From: Methanomassiliicoccus sp.
GTDB lineage: Archaea > Thermoplasmatota > Thermoplasmata > Methanomassiliicoccales > Methanomassiliicoccaceae
Direction of reading: 5' to 3'
Assembly (NCBI GenBank): GCA_033485155.1
Contig: JAWQJJ010000002.1
Span: 62,001 to 126,000 of the forward strand
DNA: 64,000 bases
Shown here: piece by piece, positions 25,628 to 33,848 of the stretch
Layout of the letters: every line of letters begins with the position of its first letter
How positions within the stretch are numbered: position 1 is the stretch's first letter
The notes under the pieces: model-generated
The model's input: only the letters and a program-made list of their open reading frames with translations
Database searches by the model: none
Told to the model about the DNA's origin: nothing
Program-made: the position numbers and the translations under genes

Positions 25628-26269
25628 TCAGTGGTAGGGGAAGGAGTGCAGCGGTCCACCACCCAGTATGGTCCCGCCCATGGACCTCGCCCGGATGAGG
25701 CCCCTCATCGGCACCCCGCCGATCTCGTTCCTGCTGCTCTTATTCACGATGACCACCACAAGGATCGGTTCTCCCCCGGCCTGCCGGACATCCTTGATGG
25801 CCTCGTCCACGGTAGCTCCGGTAGTGATGACATCGTCGATTATCACGGTGCGCTTTCCAGCGATGGACGCGTAGTTAGCGGAGATGGATCCGCCGGCCTT
25901 CCCCCGTTCGATGGGCGGCTTGTACACCGCCAGATCAAGCCCCAGGCGCTCCGATATGTAGGTGGCGAAGGGGACCCCGTTCAGCGCGATGCCCAGCACC
26001 GCCTGTGCGTCCCCGCCCGTCTTGCCTAGCTCCTCGATGATGATGTCGGTGAGGATGTCGCTCATCAGGGCGATGCGCGTCCCGCTGACCCCCAGGGTGC
26101 GCCACCCGATCTTGACGTCGCTGGGCGGCAGCCCGCCGTCCTCCCCCTGCTCGATCAGGTACTGCACTGTGTCCACCGATACGTGCAGCTCGTCGGCGAT
26201 GTCCCTATCGCTGAGGCCCTTCTCGTTCAGCTCCCTTGCTTGCCTGGCCAGTTCCTTGACGTCAACCAT
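25628..26269 (-). CDS. gfcR: GfcR-like transcriptional regulator (HTH plus orotate PRTase-like domain)
   Basis: 213 aa. An N-terminal HTH (about 1-45: LNEKGLSDRDIADELHVSV) is fused to a type I phosphoribosyltransferase domain with the PRPP loop VIIDDVITTGAT (about 150-162). This architecture matches archaeal PyrE-like proteins, one of which, GfcR of haloarchaea, controls glycolytic enzyme genes. Here the gene sits in the same region as gap and pgk, but direct regulation is not shown. It could alternatively be a purine-responsive PRTase regulator. ORF is co-transcribed with the DUF5788-like gene. Confidence 0.78.
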   Translation of the reverse strand: MVDVKELARQARELNEKGLSDRDIADELHVSVDTVQYLIEQGEDGGLPPSDVKIGWRTLGVSGTRIALMSDILTDIIIEELGKTGGDAQAVLGIALNGVPFATYISERLGLDLAVYKPPIERGKAGGSISANYASIAGKRTVIIDDVITTGATVDEAIKDVRQAGGEPILVVVIVNKSSRNEIGGVPMRGLIRARSMGGTILGGGPLHSFPYH

Positions 26270-26311
26270 GCTCTCAGTATCTGAGAACGCTCCGGTCAGA
26301 TAAATACATGG

Positions 26312-27202
26312 TCACCGTCTCCCCCGGACCAGCGCCCAAAGTGCTCGGTTGACCGGCATCTCCAGACCCTTCGATTCGCCAGCGCGGACGAGAGCGCCGT
26401 TGATCTCTTCGATTTCCGTCCGTTTCCCCCGCTCGATGTCCTGGAGCATGCTGGAGCGGTTCCCGGCGGTGGTCCGGATGACCTCCTGGACTCGGTCGAA
26501 AAAGTCTCCGTCCCCCAGGGTGATGCCGTTAGCCTCGGCCGCTTTGGCCCCTTCCGCGCATGCCGCCCGGGACAGCTGGCGAAGGCCGTCGTCGCGGAGA
26601 AGGGCCCCGTTCTCCTTGCCCACTAATGCAGTGATGGGATTAACGGCCGCGTTGATCACTGCCTTAGCCCATACCTCGGACATGATATTGGCGGAGATGT
26701 GGGCGGGCACCCCGCACTCGGTCAGCAGGGAGCCGAGGCGCATGGAATGGCCGTGCTGGCCCACCGTGGAGCCGATCATCACCTCCCTGAGGCCGGAGAC
26801 CTGGACCTCGCCCGGGGCCAGACAGTTTGCTCCCAGCACCGGGACCCCGATCAGCGCCCGCGAACCATAGGCCCGAACCAGCTTCTCGGCGTTACCCAGG
26901 CCATTCTGCACCGATACTACCAGGGTGTGTCCTGCGACCAGCGGGGTTACCTCCCGCACCGCGGCGTCGGTGTCATACGCTTTCACCGTGATGAGCACCA
27001 CATCCTGGCTGCCCAGCCCATAGACGTCCTCCCTGGCCGTGGGGCGGAAGACTCCTTCTACTGTGCCCCTGAGCCTCAATCCGTCCCCCTCTACGGCCCG
27101 GACATGCTCCCTCCGGCCGATCAGTGTCACCTCGTGACGGGTCGACAGCAGCCCGCCCAGCAGGCTGCCCACCCCGCCGGCCCCGAACACCACGATCCTC
27201 AT
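26312..27202 (-). CDS. panE: 2-dehydropantoate 2-reductase (ketopantoate reductase)
   Basis: NADPH-dependent reductase of the PanE/ApbA family, 296 aa, making pantoate for coenzyme A. N-terminal Rossmann motif RIVVFGAGGVGSLLGG, conserved VSVQNGLGN, catalytic Lys region EVWAKAVINAAVNPITAL and a C-terminal helical domain with GNRSSMLQDIERGKRTEIEEINGA, all typical. Start ATG 27202 overlaps the end of the endonuclease V fusion gene (stop at 27199) as ATGA. An in-frame start at 27286 would add 28 low-quality residues. Archaea also make pantoate with ketopantoate hydroxymethyltransferase, not seen here. Confidence 0.9.
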   Translation of the reverse strand: MRIVVFGAGGVGSLLGGLLSTRHEVTLIGRREHVRAVEGDGLRLRGTVEGVFRPTAREDVYGLGSQDVVLITVKAYDTDAAVREVTPLVAGHTLVVSVQNGLGNAEKLVRAYGSRALIGVPVLGANCLAPGEVQVSGLREVMIGSTVGQHGHSMRLGSLLTECGVPAHISANIMSEVWAKAVINAAVNPITALVGKENGALLRDDGLRQLSRAACAEGAKAAEANGITLGDGDFFDRVQEVIRTTAGNRSSMLQDIERGKRTEIEEINGALVRAGESKGLEMPVNRALWALVRGRR

Positions 27203-28149
27203 GACGATGACCTCCTCACCAGACCGGCGAGGTCGTGCGCCCGCTGCAGGGGGGCGGGTATGCCCTTGACCAGCAGGCGTTCGCATAGGGCCACCGCCGT
27301 CCCTAGGGACACTCGGTGGCCGACCGAGACGTAAGTCATTTTCGTACCGCTTCCGATGCGGTATCCTCTTACCTCACCGTCGAGGATGATGGGAGCCCTA
27401 CCATCAACGGCCTCCGAGGCCTTACCGACCAGGCCGCTCTTGGCCGCGCCCACTGTGGGTACGTCCATCAAAACTCCGATGTGCGAGGCGATCCCTGCCC
27501 CCCGGGGGTGTAGGGCCCCATGGCCGTCGATCAGATAAATGGTGTTCGCCCTCTTGGTGATGAGGGGGCGTAGGACTGGGAGCTCGCGGAACGACAGGTA
27601 TGTAGGGACATAGGGAAAACGAACAACGCACTCTGTCGTTCTTTCCTCGATCGTATCGCCGGTGGAGGCGTCGTGGACAGACAGGGCCGCGAAGGCCTGG
27701 TGTCCGGAATATGAGACATCCAGCCCCGCCACGTAACGAAGGGGGTCGAAATCATCATAGTCGATAACCTTGGCCCTGATCGTCTCCTGCTCCGCCCTCA
27801 TGGAGGCGAACAGGGCGTCGACGTGAAAGTCGGTGAACCTGATGGCCTCTATATCTCTCACCATCCCGCCGACTACCGTCACCCCCTCGGTTGACAGCAC
27901 CCATGCCGCCCTCTCTCCCGCTTCGCCCGAGGGCCCGAGCCGTCCAGTAGCGTGGACGACACGATGGGTCGGCGTGCCCGGGAGGGCCGGGTAGCGGGAT
28001 AGAACCTCCCCCACCGCTCGGGAGGCCACCCTGTCGCCCAATGCCGAAGCAATGTCTCCGAAGGTGGAGACCATGCCTGGTGGTATTTGGCCGACCGCCC
28101 TGTGGACTAGGGAGACCATGTCGGGACCCTCGCAGGCCGCATCTAGCAT
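27199..28149 (-). CDS. Alkyltransferase-like / endonuclease V fusion protein
   Basis: 316-aa DNA repair fusion. Residues about 11-85 resemble the DNA-binding domain of O6-alkylguanine methyltransferase (IPPGMVSTFGDIA, AVGEVLSRYP, HRVVHATGRLG), but the active-site PCHRV is PTHRV here (Thr61 for Cys), the pattern of alkyltransferase-like (ATL) proteins. Residues about 120-310 form endonuclease V: AGLDVSYSG (Asp144), PTYLSFREL (Glu189), LIDGHGALHPRGAGIASHIGV (Asp208, His210, His214). AGT-EndoV fusions are known in Ferroplasma. A TATA-like GGTATTTACC (28171-28180) is 26 nt ahead of ATG 28149. Probably nicks at deoxyinosine, with the ATL module helping lesion recognition. Confidence 0.85.
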   Translation of the reverse strand: MLDAACEGPDMVSLVHRAVGQIPPGMVSTFGDIASALGDRVASRAVGEVLSRYPALPGTPTHRVVHATGRLGPSGEAGERAAWVLSTEGVTVVGGMVRDIEAIRFTDFHVDALFASMRAEQETIRAKVIDYDDFDPLRYVAGLDVSYSGHQAFAALSVHDASTGDTIEERTTECVVRFPYVPTYLSFRELPVLRPLITKRANTIYLIDGHGALHPRGAGIASHIGVLMDVPTVGAAKSGLVGKASEAVDGRAPIILDGEVRGYRIGSGTKMTYVSVGHRVSLGTAVALCERLLVKGIPAPLQRAHDLAGLVRRSSS

Positions 28150-28192
28150 CGGTCGGGAGACCCACTCCCCGGTATTTACCGATTCCCGGGTC

Positions 28193-28648
28193 TCACTCCA
28201 GGAAGGTAAACCGCCTGACTATCCTACTCTCCGCCCAGCGCTTGCCCAGCCCCAAGTACCGACCGGCCTTAGACAGAGCGATCCCGATTAGCGCGAATAT
28301 ATAGATCACGTGCTCGTCGACGATGGGATTGTTCGCCGGCGGAAAGTTCGACAGCCACAGCAGGGCGAAGAACAGGGAACCACCGACCGCGGCGATCTTG
28401 AGCCCGATCCCCAGCAACAACGCCATTCCCAGCAGGATCAACGCGGCCATGAAGACGGCGTCCACGAGCACATTATTGGCCAGGGCGGAGAAGGAGTCGC
28501 CGAACAGGCCCCCCGTCCCGAAGTTGAGGTAGCCGGTGGTAGGTGATACGCCATCGATCCAGCCCTGACCCGGTGGGGTGGCGAAGCCCAGACCCAGGAG
28601 CTTATCGAAGAATGCCCATACCAGCATCCAGCCCAGGATGAAACGCAT
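28193..28648 (-). CDS. DoxX-like membrane protein
   Basis: 151-aa protein with four predicted hydrophobic segments (about 1-15, 55-75, 78-98, 108-125). N-terminal FILGWMLVWAFFDKLLGLGFAT matches DoxX/thiosulfate:quinone oxidoreductase small-subunit-like proteins. Start ATG 28648 preferred to GTG 28654. Stands alone. Function in redox or lipid-linked processes is only suggested by family. Confidence 0.7.
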   Translation of the reverse strand: MRFILGWMLVWAFFDKLLGLGFATPPGQGWIDGVSPTTGYLNFGTGGLFGDSFSALANNVLVDAVFMAALILLGMALLLGIGLKIAAVGGSLFFALLWLSNFPPANNPIVDEHVIYIFALIGIALSKAGRYLGLGKRWAESRIVRRFTFLE

Positions 28649-28756
28649 GGCCACTCAGGCCCATATGTCACGTTCATGTCCCAACAACGACTTCTTGGGG
28701 AGCATGCTCCGCTATCTAATCCGAGAATAGATGAATATATACTGTGGACGTAGCTG

Positions 28757-29077
28757 TCATCGGTAGCGGATCTCGATCATCTTGATACCGGAGGTGGTCG
28801 AGAAATAGTGCTCCTCGTTGCCCTCCATGAGCAGGATGTCCCCCTGGCGGAAGGTCAGGGTATCCGTACCATTGGTGACCGTTCCTGAGCCCTCGATGAT
28901 ATAGTTTGCCTGCTTGAGAGGATGCCTGTGGGGCTTCTGCGGAACGACCGAGTTGGGCTCGATATATCTTACACCGAGGAGGAAGTTCTCCTCGTCCAGC
29001 AGATCGCACGCATGCACGAACCCTTTCTGACCGGCCCTCTTCTCGCAGCCGATATCCTCCTCGTGGGTCAGCCTCAT
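28757..29077 (-). CDS. Cupin domain protein
   Basis: 106-aa single-domain cupin. Two cupin motifs are visible: PHRHPLKQANYIIEGSGTV (His metal ligands) and FRQGDILLMEGNEEHYF. The ATG at 29077 overlaps the nitroreductase stop (ATGA), so both proteins are made together. Substrate unknown; a small metal-dependent dioxygenase, isomerase or binding protein are all possible. Confidence 0.8.
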   Translation of the reverse strand: MRLTHEEDIGCEKRAGQKGFVHACDLLDEENFLLGVRYIEPNSVVPQKPHRHPLKQANYIIEGSGTVTNGTDTLTFRQGDILLMEGNEEHYFSTTSGIKMIEIRYR

Positions 29078-29574
29078 GGCCGCACGCCATACCGATTGAG
29101 GTACAGTAGCTCTTCCGATGGCTTTCGGGGACGGGCGTCGGGATCCTCATCCGGATATCCCAGCGTCAAGCACGCCATGACCTCTTTCCCGGGAGGAACC
29201 TGAAGAAGGGCGCCCACCTGAGCTTTGTCGAAGGCCCCGATCCAACAGGTACCTAGGCCCTTGTCATGGGCAGCCAGGGTAATATGGTCGAGCATGATGG
29301 TCGCATCCACCCGGCTCCACTTCTGGGCCGGATCTTCGATGGCGACCAGGAACACGGAGCATTCCTCCACGAACTTCTGGTTTTTGCACATCGGGACAAG
29401 CTCCGCCCGTACTTTGGGGTCCTTGACCACGATCATCTCCCAGGCCTGGCGGTTGGCGGCTGAGGGGGCCAGGCGGGCAGCCTCCAGGACCTCCTTGAGC
29501 TCGGCGTCCGGGATCTCCTTCCTCTTGTACCTGCGAATGCTCCTCCGCGTCCTGATCGCTGTTGAGACGTCCAT
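29074..29574 (-). CDS. Nitroreductase family FMN protein
   Basis: 166-aa nitroreductase-like flavoprotein. N-terminal TRRSIRRYKRKEIPD (FMN phosphate Arg cluster), LAPSAANRQAWEMIVV and IMLDHITLAAHDKGLGTCWIGAF are diagnostic. Single domain, expected to be a homodimer using NAD(P)H. ATG 29574 preferred to GTG 29580. Co-transcribed with the cupin gene. Physiological substrate unknown. Confidence 0.88.
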   Translation of the reverse strand: MDVSTAIRTRRSIRRYKRKEIPDAELKEVLEAARLAPSAANRQAWEMIVVKDPKVRAELVPMCKNQKFVEECSVFLVAIEDPAQKWSRVDATIMLDHITLAAHDKGLGTCWIGAFDKAQVGALLQVPPGKEVMACLTLGYPDEDPDARPRKPSEELLYLNRYGVRP

Positions 29575-29651
29575 CTGCACAACCTGCGGTATCTGAGAAT
29601 GGACTCGAGGTTAGAAATATGTTGGTGAAAAGAAAGGGGGAAGGGGTTTGC

Positions 29652-31187
29652 CTAGGGCGTGGGGGAGCCGTTCTTGACGGTCACCACACTCTGGGGGAAC
29701 GGAATCTCGATGCCCTCCTTGTTGAAACGGTCGTACACTGCCTGGCGGACCTCGGAGGCGACCCTCCACATGCTCTTTATGTCCACCCAGTACCACAGCT
29801 TGAAGTCCACCGAGGAATCGCTGAATTTGCTCAGGCGGACATATGGCATCTGTCCCTCCTGCTTGATCACGTCCGGATGCTTCATGGCAATGTCGAGAAG
29901 CAGTTCCTTGACCCGGTTGAGGTCGGTTCCGTAGGCGACCCCGATCTCGCAGTTCATGGAGCGGTGGTGGTCTGGGCGGGAGTAGTTCACGACCTTCTTG
30001 TTGACCACATCGTTGTTGGGCACAACAATGATCTCGTGGTCCGCGGTGTTGTACATCGTGGTCGAGCGGAGGCCGATCTTCCTGACCTCGCATATCTCCC
30101 CCGATTCCAGCTCGACGATGTCGCCGACCTTGAACGGACGGTCGAGGAGCAGTTGCATCCCCGCGAAGAGGTTTCCCAAGGTCTCCTGGACTGCGAAGGC
30201 TACTACCAGTCCGATGACCCCCATTCCCGCTACCAGCAGGGTGACGTCCACTCCCAGGATGCCGAGCACGGTCACCACTCCGACGAGGGGAATGACGATG
30301 ATGCCGACCTTCTGGAGCAGAGGTATGAGGACATCATCGATCTCCGTGTCGGTCTTGGTGGCCCACCTCTGGGCGTAGAAGATCACCACCCGATCGAATA
30401 TCTGGAAAGCGGTATAGGCGACGACGAGGACGACCACCACCTCGTACATCTGCATGATGGTGAAGTGCCAGTCCTGGGATATGTCGAGGATGGCGAGGGA
30501 GTCCACCAGTCCGAAGGTGACTATCAGGGCGAAGATGGGCATCCTGGTGATCTCCAGGATGCGATCGTCCAGGTCGGTCTTGGTCTTCTTGGTGAACTGG
30601 TGAATGATGGGGTCGACGATGAAGTAGATCGCCGAAGCGATGACCACCCATAGCAGAACGGTGATGATAAACGACCACCAGACATTGCCGAACGGCTCGG
30701 GCAGAGTATTATCCCAGATCCCGAAGATCTTGTTGCCGCTGGACTCGAACAGGGCGGTCACATGAACGTTCGCCACCTTGGAAACCTCCAGCGCCTGGGT
30801 CGGAGTTTCAAGGTTGGTCAGGGTGAGGTTGACGTACACAGGGAAGTCGGTGCTCGAGGCCGACCGGTCGGCGGTGACCGTCAGTACGACCTGTCTGCTC
30901 CCCCCGGGGTTCAGGGCGGTGTAGTTCTGGTTGATGTCCACGGTGACGTCGTTCGGCGCCACGCCCGAACCGTCCACTCCGATATCCGCATCGGCCTCTA
31001 TCAGATAGGGGACGGTGTCGTTGTTGTAGACGACCCATGTGAAGGACACCGAATGGGAGGCCTCATCGATCTTGTCATAGCCTTCATGCACATCGACGAC
31101 ATTTATGCCCTGGGCCGCCGCCGAGGGGGCCAGAAGAAGGGCGATGAGCATGATGGAAAGGAAAGAAAGGACAACGCTCTTTCTCAT
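29652..31187 (-). CDS. MscS family mechanosensitive channel with N-terminal extracellular domain
   Basis: 511 aa. A signal peptide ends near APSAAAQG, then an ectodomain of about 130 residues rich in beta strands and Asn/Thr, similar to invasion/NEW3-type beta sandwiches (NPGGSRQVVLTVTADRS). Four to five membrane helices follow. The pore/TM3-beta domain is clear in VTLLVAGMGVIGLVVAFAVQETLGNLFAG and LLLDRPFKVGDIVEL, then RKIGLRSTTMYNTADHEIIVVPNN. Releases osmolytes under tension. The secreted N-terminal domain is less usual in MscS. Confidence 0.9.
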   Translation of the reverse strand: MRKSVVLSFLSIMLIALLLAPSAAAQGINVVDVHEGYDKIDEASHSVSFTWVVYNNDTVPYLIEADADIGVDGSGVAPNDVTVDINQNYTALNPGGSRQVVLTVTADRSASSTDFPVYVNLTLTNLETPTQALEVSKVANVHVTALFESSGNKIFGIWDNTLPEPFGNVWWSFIITVLLWVVIASAIYFIVDPIIHQFTKKTKTDLDDRILEITRMPIFALIVTFGLVDSLAILDISQDWHFTIMQMYEVVVVLVVAYTAFQIFDRVVIFYAQRWATKTDTEIDDVLIPLLQKVGIIVIPLVGVVTVLGILGVDVTLLVAGMGVIGLVVAFAVQETLGNLFAGMQLLLDRPFKVGDIVELESGEICEVRKIGLRSTTMYNTADHEIIVVPNNDVVNKKVVNYSRPDHHRSMNCEIGVAYGTDLNRVKELLLDIAMKHPDVIKQEGQMPYVRLSKFSDSSVDFKLWYWVDIKSMWRVASEVRQAVYDRFNKEGIEIPFPQSVVTVKNGSPTP

Positions 31188-31240
31188 CGACGGGCGGAAC
31201 GTGTGCCAGCTAATTAATCTTCGCTGAAAATTTGGAAGAA

Positions 31241-31252
31241 GGATATTTATTC
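31241..31252 (+). promoter_or_regulatory. TATA box of prepilin peptidase gene
   Basis: GGATATTTATTC about 26 nt ahead of ATG 31274 supports leaderless initiation at that codon. Confidence 0.5.
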
Positions 31253-31273
31253 ACCACAGGACTGCCCAGCTTC

Positions 31274-32158
31274 ATGGATTGGATGCCCCTCCTCAAGGTG
31301 ACCATCGCCATGGTCGCTCTGGTCCTCGCCGCCCGGGCGGACTGGCGGACAAGGGAAGCCTCGGACGCTTACTGGATCATTATCGGGGGAACGGGCATGG
31401 TCTTCCTAGTGGCCCAGGTGCTCCTCGACGGGGAGGACCTTCAGTATCTGATCATCCTTCTGCCCATCGCCATCTTCTTTGCCGATATCTTCTGGGAGCG
31501 TAAGGGCATCTTCGAGGACGGGGTGAACGTGCTACCTCTGGCGCTATACCTTGTGGGGTTCGCGGTGCTCGGTTGGATGGTTTTCGAGTTCAACGCTCAG
31601 CTGTACTTCTGGGAGCTCATGATCATACCCATAATGTTCCTCGTGTTCATCCTGCTCTACCAGTTCGATGTGATAAAGGGCGGGGCGGACGCCAAGGCGC
31701 TCATCGCGCTGACCATCATGTTTCCCACTTATTTCCAGCTCGGCCCCTTCCCGTTGATAGCTGTCCCCTTTGAAACGGCACAGTTCATGCTGCCGTTCCC
31801 ACTCCTGGTTCTGTTCAACGCGGCCCTCCTCACACTGGCAGTGCCGGTGTTCCTGCTCATCCTCAACTCCTCCAGGCGCCAGTTCCGATTCCCCGCCATG
31901 CTCTTCGGTTACGTCATGCCGATCGCCGAGGCGCGGGAGAAATATGTCTGGCCCATGGAGCGGGTCGAGGACGGGCAACGCAAGCTCCGTCTCTTTCCGG
32001 GTCCGGCGGAGGACACCGCCAACGAGCTGGACGCACTCGCTGCGACCGGAGCCCAGGCGATTTGGGTGACTCCCAAGGTGCCCTTCCTGATTCCCATCAC
32101 CGCCTCGCTCGCGTTCTCGGTCGTGGTGGGGAACCTGCTGTTTCTCTTCCTGGGCTGA
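31274..32158 (+). CDS. A24 prepilin/preflagellin peptidase
   Basis: About 294 aa, polytopic aspartic peptidase that trims class III signal peptides of archaellins or pilins. The two catalytic Asp sites are visible: ADWRTREASD in the first cytosolic loop and KGGADAKALIAL (the GxHyD-like motif) later. At least seven hydrophobic segments. ATG 31274 is favoured over TTG 31232 because of TATA box placement. No pilin gene is nearby. Its last 62 bases overlap the convergent HhH-GPD gene. Confidence 0.85.
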   Translation: MDWMPLLKVTIAMVALVLAARADWRTREASDAYWIIIGGTGMVFLVAQVLLDGEDLQYLIILLPIAIFFADIFWERKGIFEDGVNVLPLALYLVGFAVLGWMVFEFNAQLYFWELMIIPIMFLVFILLYQFDVIKGGADAKALIALTIMFPTYFQLGPFPLIAVPFETAQFMLPFPLLVLFNAALLTLAVPVFLLILNSSRRQFRFPAMLFGYVMPIAEAREKYVWPMERVEDGQRKLRLFPGPAEDTANELDALAATGAQAIWVTPKVPFLIPITASLAFSVVVGNLLFLFLG

Positions 32159-32789
32159 AGGAGCAATCGTCGTGGAGCGTACAGGCCTCGCATCGAGGCC
32201 TGGTCCGGCAGGTGCTACGGGCATGCTGGACGAACAGGGCGTAGTATTTGGCATATCCTGCCGGGTCTGGTTCCAGGCGGCATTCCAAGAACCTCTGGAC
32301 CTCGATATAGTCCCGGGAATCGATCATCCCCAGCCGTCCGAGGGTCCGTGAAACGTACTTGGCGGCGACGAAGCATGGCCTCCCGGCGGCGAAGAGGAGG
32401 ATGGCGTCAGCGGTCTCGTTGCCGATGCCCCGTATGGACAGCAGCTCTTTCCTCGCCTTCTCCGTCTCCTTGGTCAGGAGGCCTCGGGGATCCGACGCGT
32501 ATCTCTCCCTGATGTGAGTGGCCAGGGCCTTTAAGCTCCTCGCCTTCTGGCGATAGAATCCTGCTGGACGGAGGAGGGTCTCAAGCTCTCCGATAGGCAG
32601 GCGGTCGATGCCCTCCACGGTCATCAGCCCTCGCTTCTTCATCTCGTCCAGAACCTTCTCCGCGCTCTCCCACACCGTCTGCTGGGTCAGGATGGCGCCG
32701 ACCATGACCTCCCAGGGCGAATCGGCGGGCCACCAGTCCTCTACGTCGTAGGCAGACTCGAGGCGGTGGAGGAGATCCTCGACTTCCAA
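32097..32789 (-). CDS. Endonuclease III-like HhH-GPD protein with FeS cluster, catalytic Asp missing
   Basis: 230-aa base-excision-repair glycosylase homologue. The helix-hairpin-helix is LLSIRGIGNETADAIL (about 117-131) and the C-terminal [4Fe-4S] Cys are C194, C200, C203 and C209. EndoIII's lyase Lys is replaced (GIGNETA has Asn/Glu), typical of monofunctional or Mig-type relatives. The catalytic Asp normally in FVVDxY is Ala143 (FVAAKY). Activity is therefore uncertain. TTG start at 32789 with GAGGTGATCGG ahead. Last gene of thiL-radical SAM-HhH operon. The 3' end overlaps the prepilin peptidase. Confidence 0.82.
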   Translation of the reverse strand: MEVEDLLHRLESAYDVEDWWPADSPWEVMVGAILTQQTVWESAEKVLDEMKKRGLMTVEGIDRLPIGELETLLRPAGFYRQKARSLKALATHIRERYASDPRGLLTKETEKARKELLSIRGIGNETADAILLFAAGRPCFVAAKYVSRTLGRLGMIDSRDYIEVQRFLECRLEPDPAGYAKYYALFVQHARSTCRTRPRCEACTLHDDCSFSPGRETAGSPPRPRTRARR

Positions 32790-32793
32790 CCGA

Positions 32794-33843
32794 TCACCTC
32801 AGCAGCCGCTTCCGCCGCCCCTCGGACTGCTCCACTTCTCCCTTCCGTTGCACCATGTACAGGTCCTGACCGCAGATGGGGCAGTGTCCCTCCCTGGCCT
32901 CCACTCGCATGACCCCGAACCCATGGCGTTCGGCGATGAGGTGGTGGCACTTCGGGCAAACGGTATCCTCGCCATGGGGCAGGGCGACGTTACCGAGGTA
33001 GATGAACTGCAGCCCCGCTTCCCTGCCCGCGTCGCGCGCCATCTCCATCGTCGATATCGGGGTGGGGAGCTTGTCGGCCATCTGGTAGTCGGGATGGAAC
33101 CGGGTGAAGTGCACGGGGACACGAGGGTCCAGGTCGACCACCCATTCGGAGAACCTCCTGATCTCGTCCTTCTCGTCGTTCTCTCCCGGGATGATCAGGT
33201 AAGTAAGCTCGATATGGATGCCCAGCTCATGGGCCAAGGTGGTCGCGTCAAGCACCGGCTGCAGAGGCGCCTTGCAGATCTTGTCGTAGAAGTGCTCGGT
33301 GAACCCTTTGATATCGATGTTCATCGCGTCCAGCCTGCCCGCAAGCTCCCGGAGGGGGTCCTCTTGGATGTAGCCGTTGGTCACATATACAGTAAACATC
33401 CCCTTTTCCTTGGCCGTTCCCATGGCATCGTATGTGAACTCATGCCAGATGGTCGGCTCGTTGTAGGTGAAGGCGATTCCCCGGCAGCCACTGGAGAGAG
33501 CGACCTCGGAGACATCCCCCGGTTCCATCTCCCGTAGGACGAATTCGCTGAGCGAGGCCATGGAGATAGTGTAGTTCTGACAATGCCTGCACCTAAAATT
33601 GCATCCGACGCTCCCCAGTGAGAGAACATCCTCGCCAGGGTAGAAGTGGAACAGGGGTTTCTTCTCGATCGGGTCGATGTTCACCGACGACACCTTGCCA
33701 TAGTTCATGCTATACAGCTTACCGTCGCGGTTCTCCCGTACTCCGCAGATCCCTCGCCGCAGGGGACTGATACTGCAGGAATGCGGGCACAGTCGGCACC
33801 GTATCCTTTCCCCTTCTGACTCCCAGAACCTGGCCTCATGCAT
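32794..33843 (-). CDS. amrS: AmmeMemoRadiSam system radical SAM enzyme
   Basis: About 349 aa. An N-terminal Cys-rich stretch CRLCPHSCSISPLRRGICGV is followed by the radical SAM motif CNFRCRHCQN (CxxxCxxC) and a C-terminal zinc ribbon (CPKCHHL, CPICGQ). This matches the radical SAM member of the AmmeMemoRadiSam trio; the Memo and AMMECR1 partners are not nearby. Start: ATG 33843 sits 5 nt after GGTGATC; the GTG at 33852 is within that ribosome site. Co-transcribed downstream of thiL. The target of the system is not well known. Confidence 0.88.
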   Translation of the reverse strand: MHEARFWESEGERIRCRLCPHSCSISPLRRGICGVRENRDGKLYSMNYGKVSSVNIDPIEKKPLFHFYPGEDVLSLGSVGCNFRCRHCQNYTISMASLSEFVLREMEPGDVSEVALSSGCRGIAFTYNEPTIWHEFTYDAMGTAKEKGMFTVYVTNGYIQEDPLRELAGRLDAMNIDIKGFTEHFYDKICKAPLQPVLDATTLAHELGIHIELTYLIIPGENDEKDEIRRFSEWVVDLDPRVPVHFTRFHPDYQMADKLPTPISTMEMARDAGREAGLQFIYLGNVALPHGEDTVCPKCHHLIAERHGFGVMRVEAREGHCPICGQDLYMVQRKGEVEQSEGRRKRLLR

Positions 33844-33848
33844 GTAGA

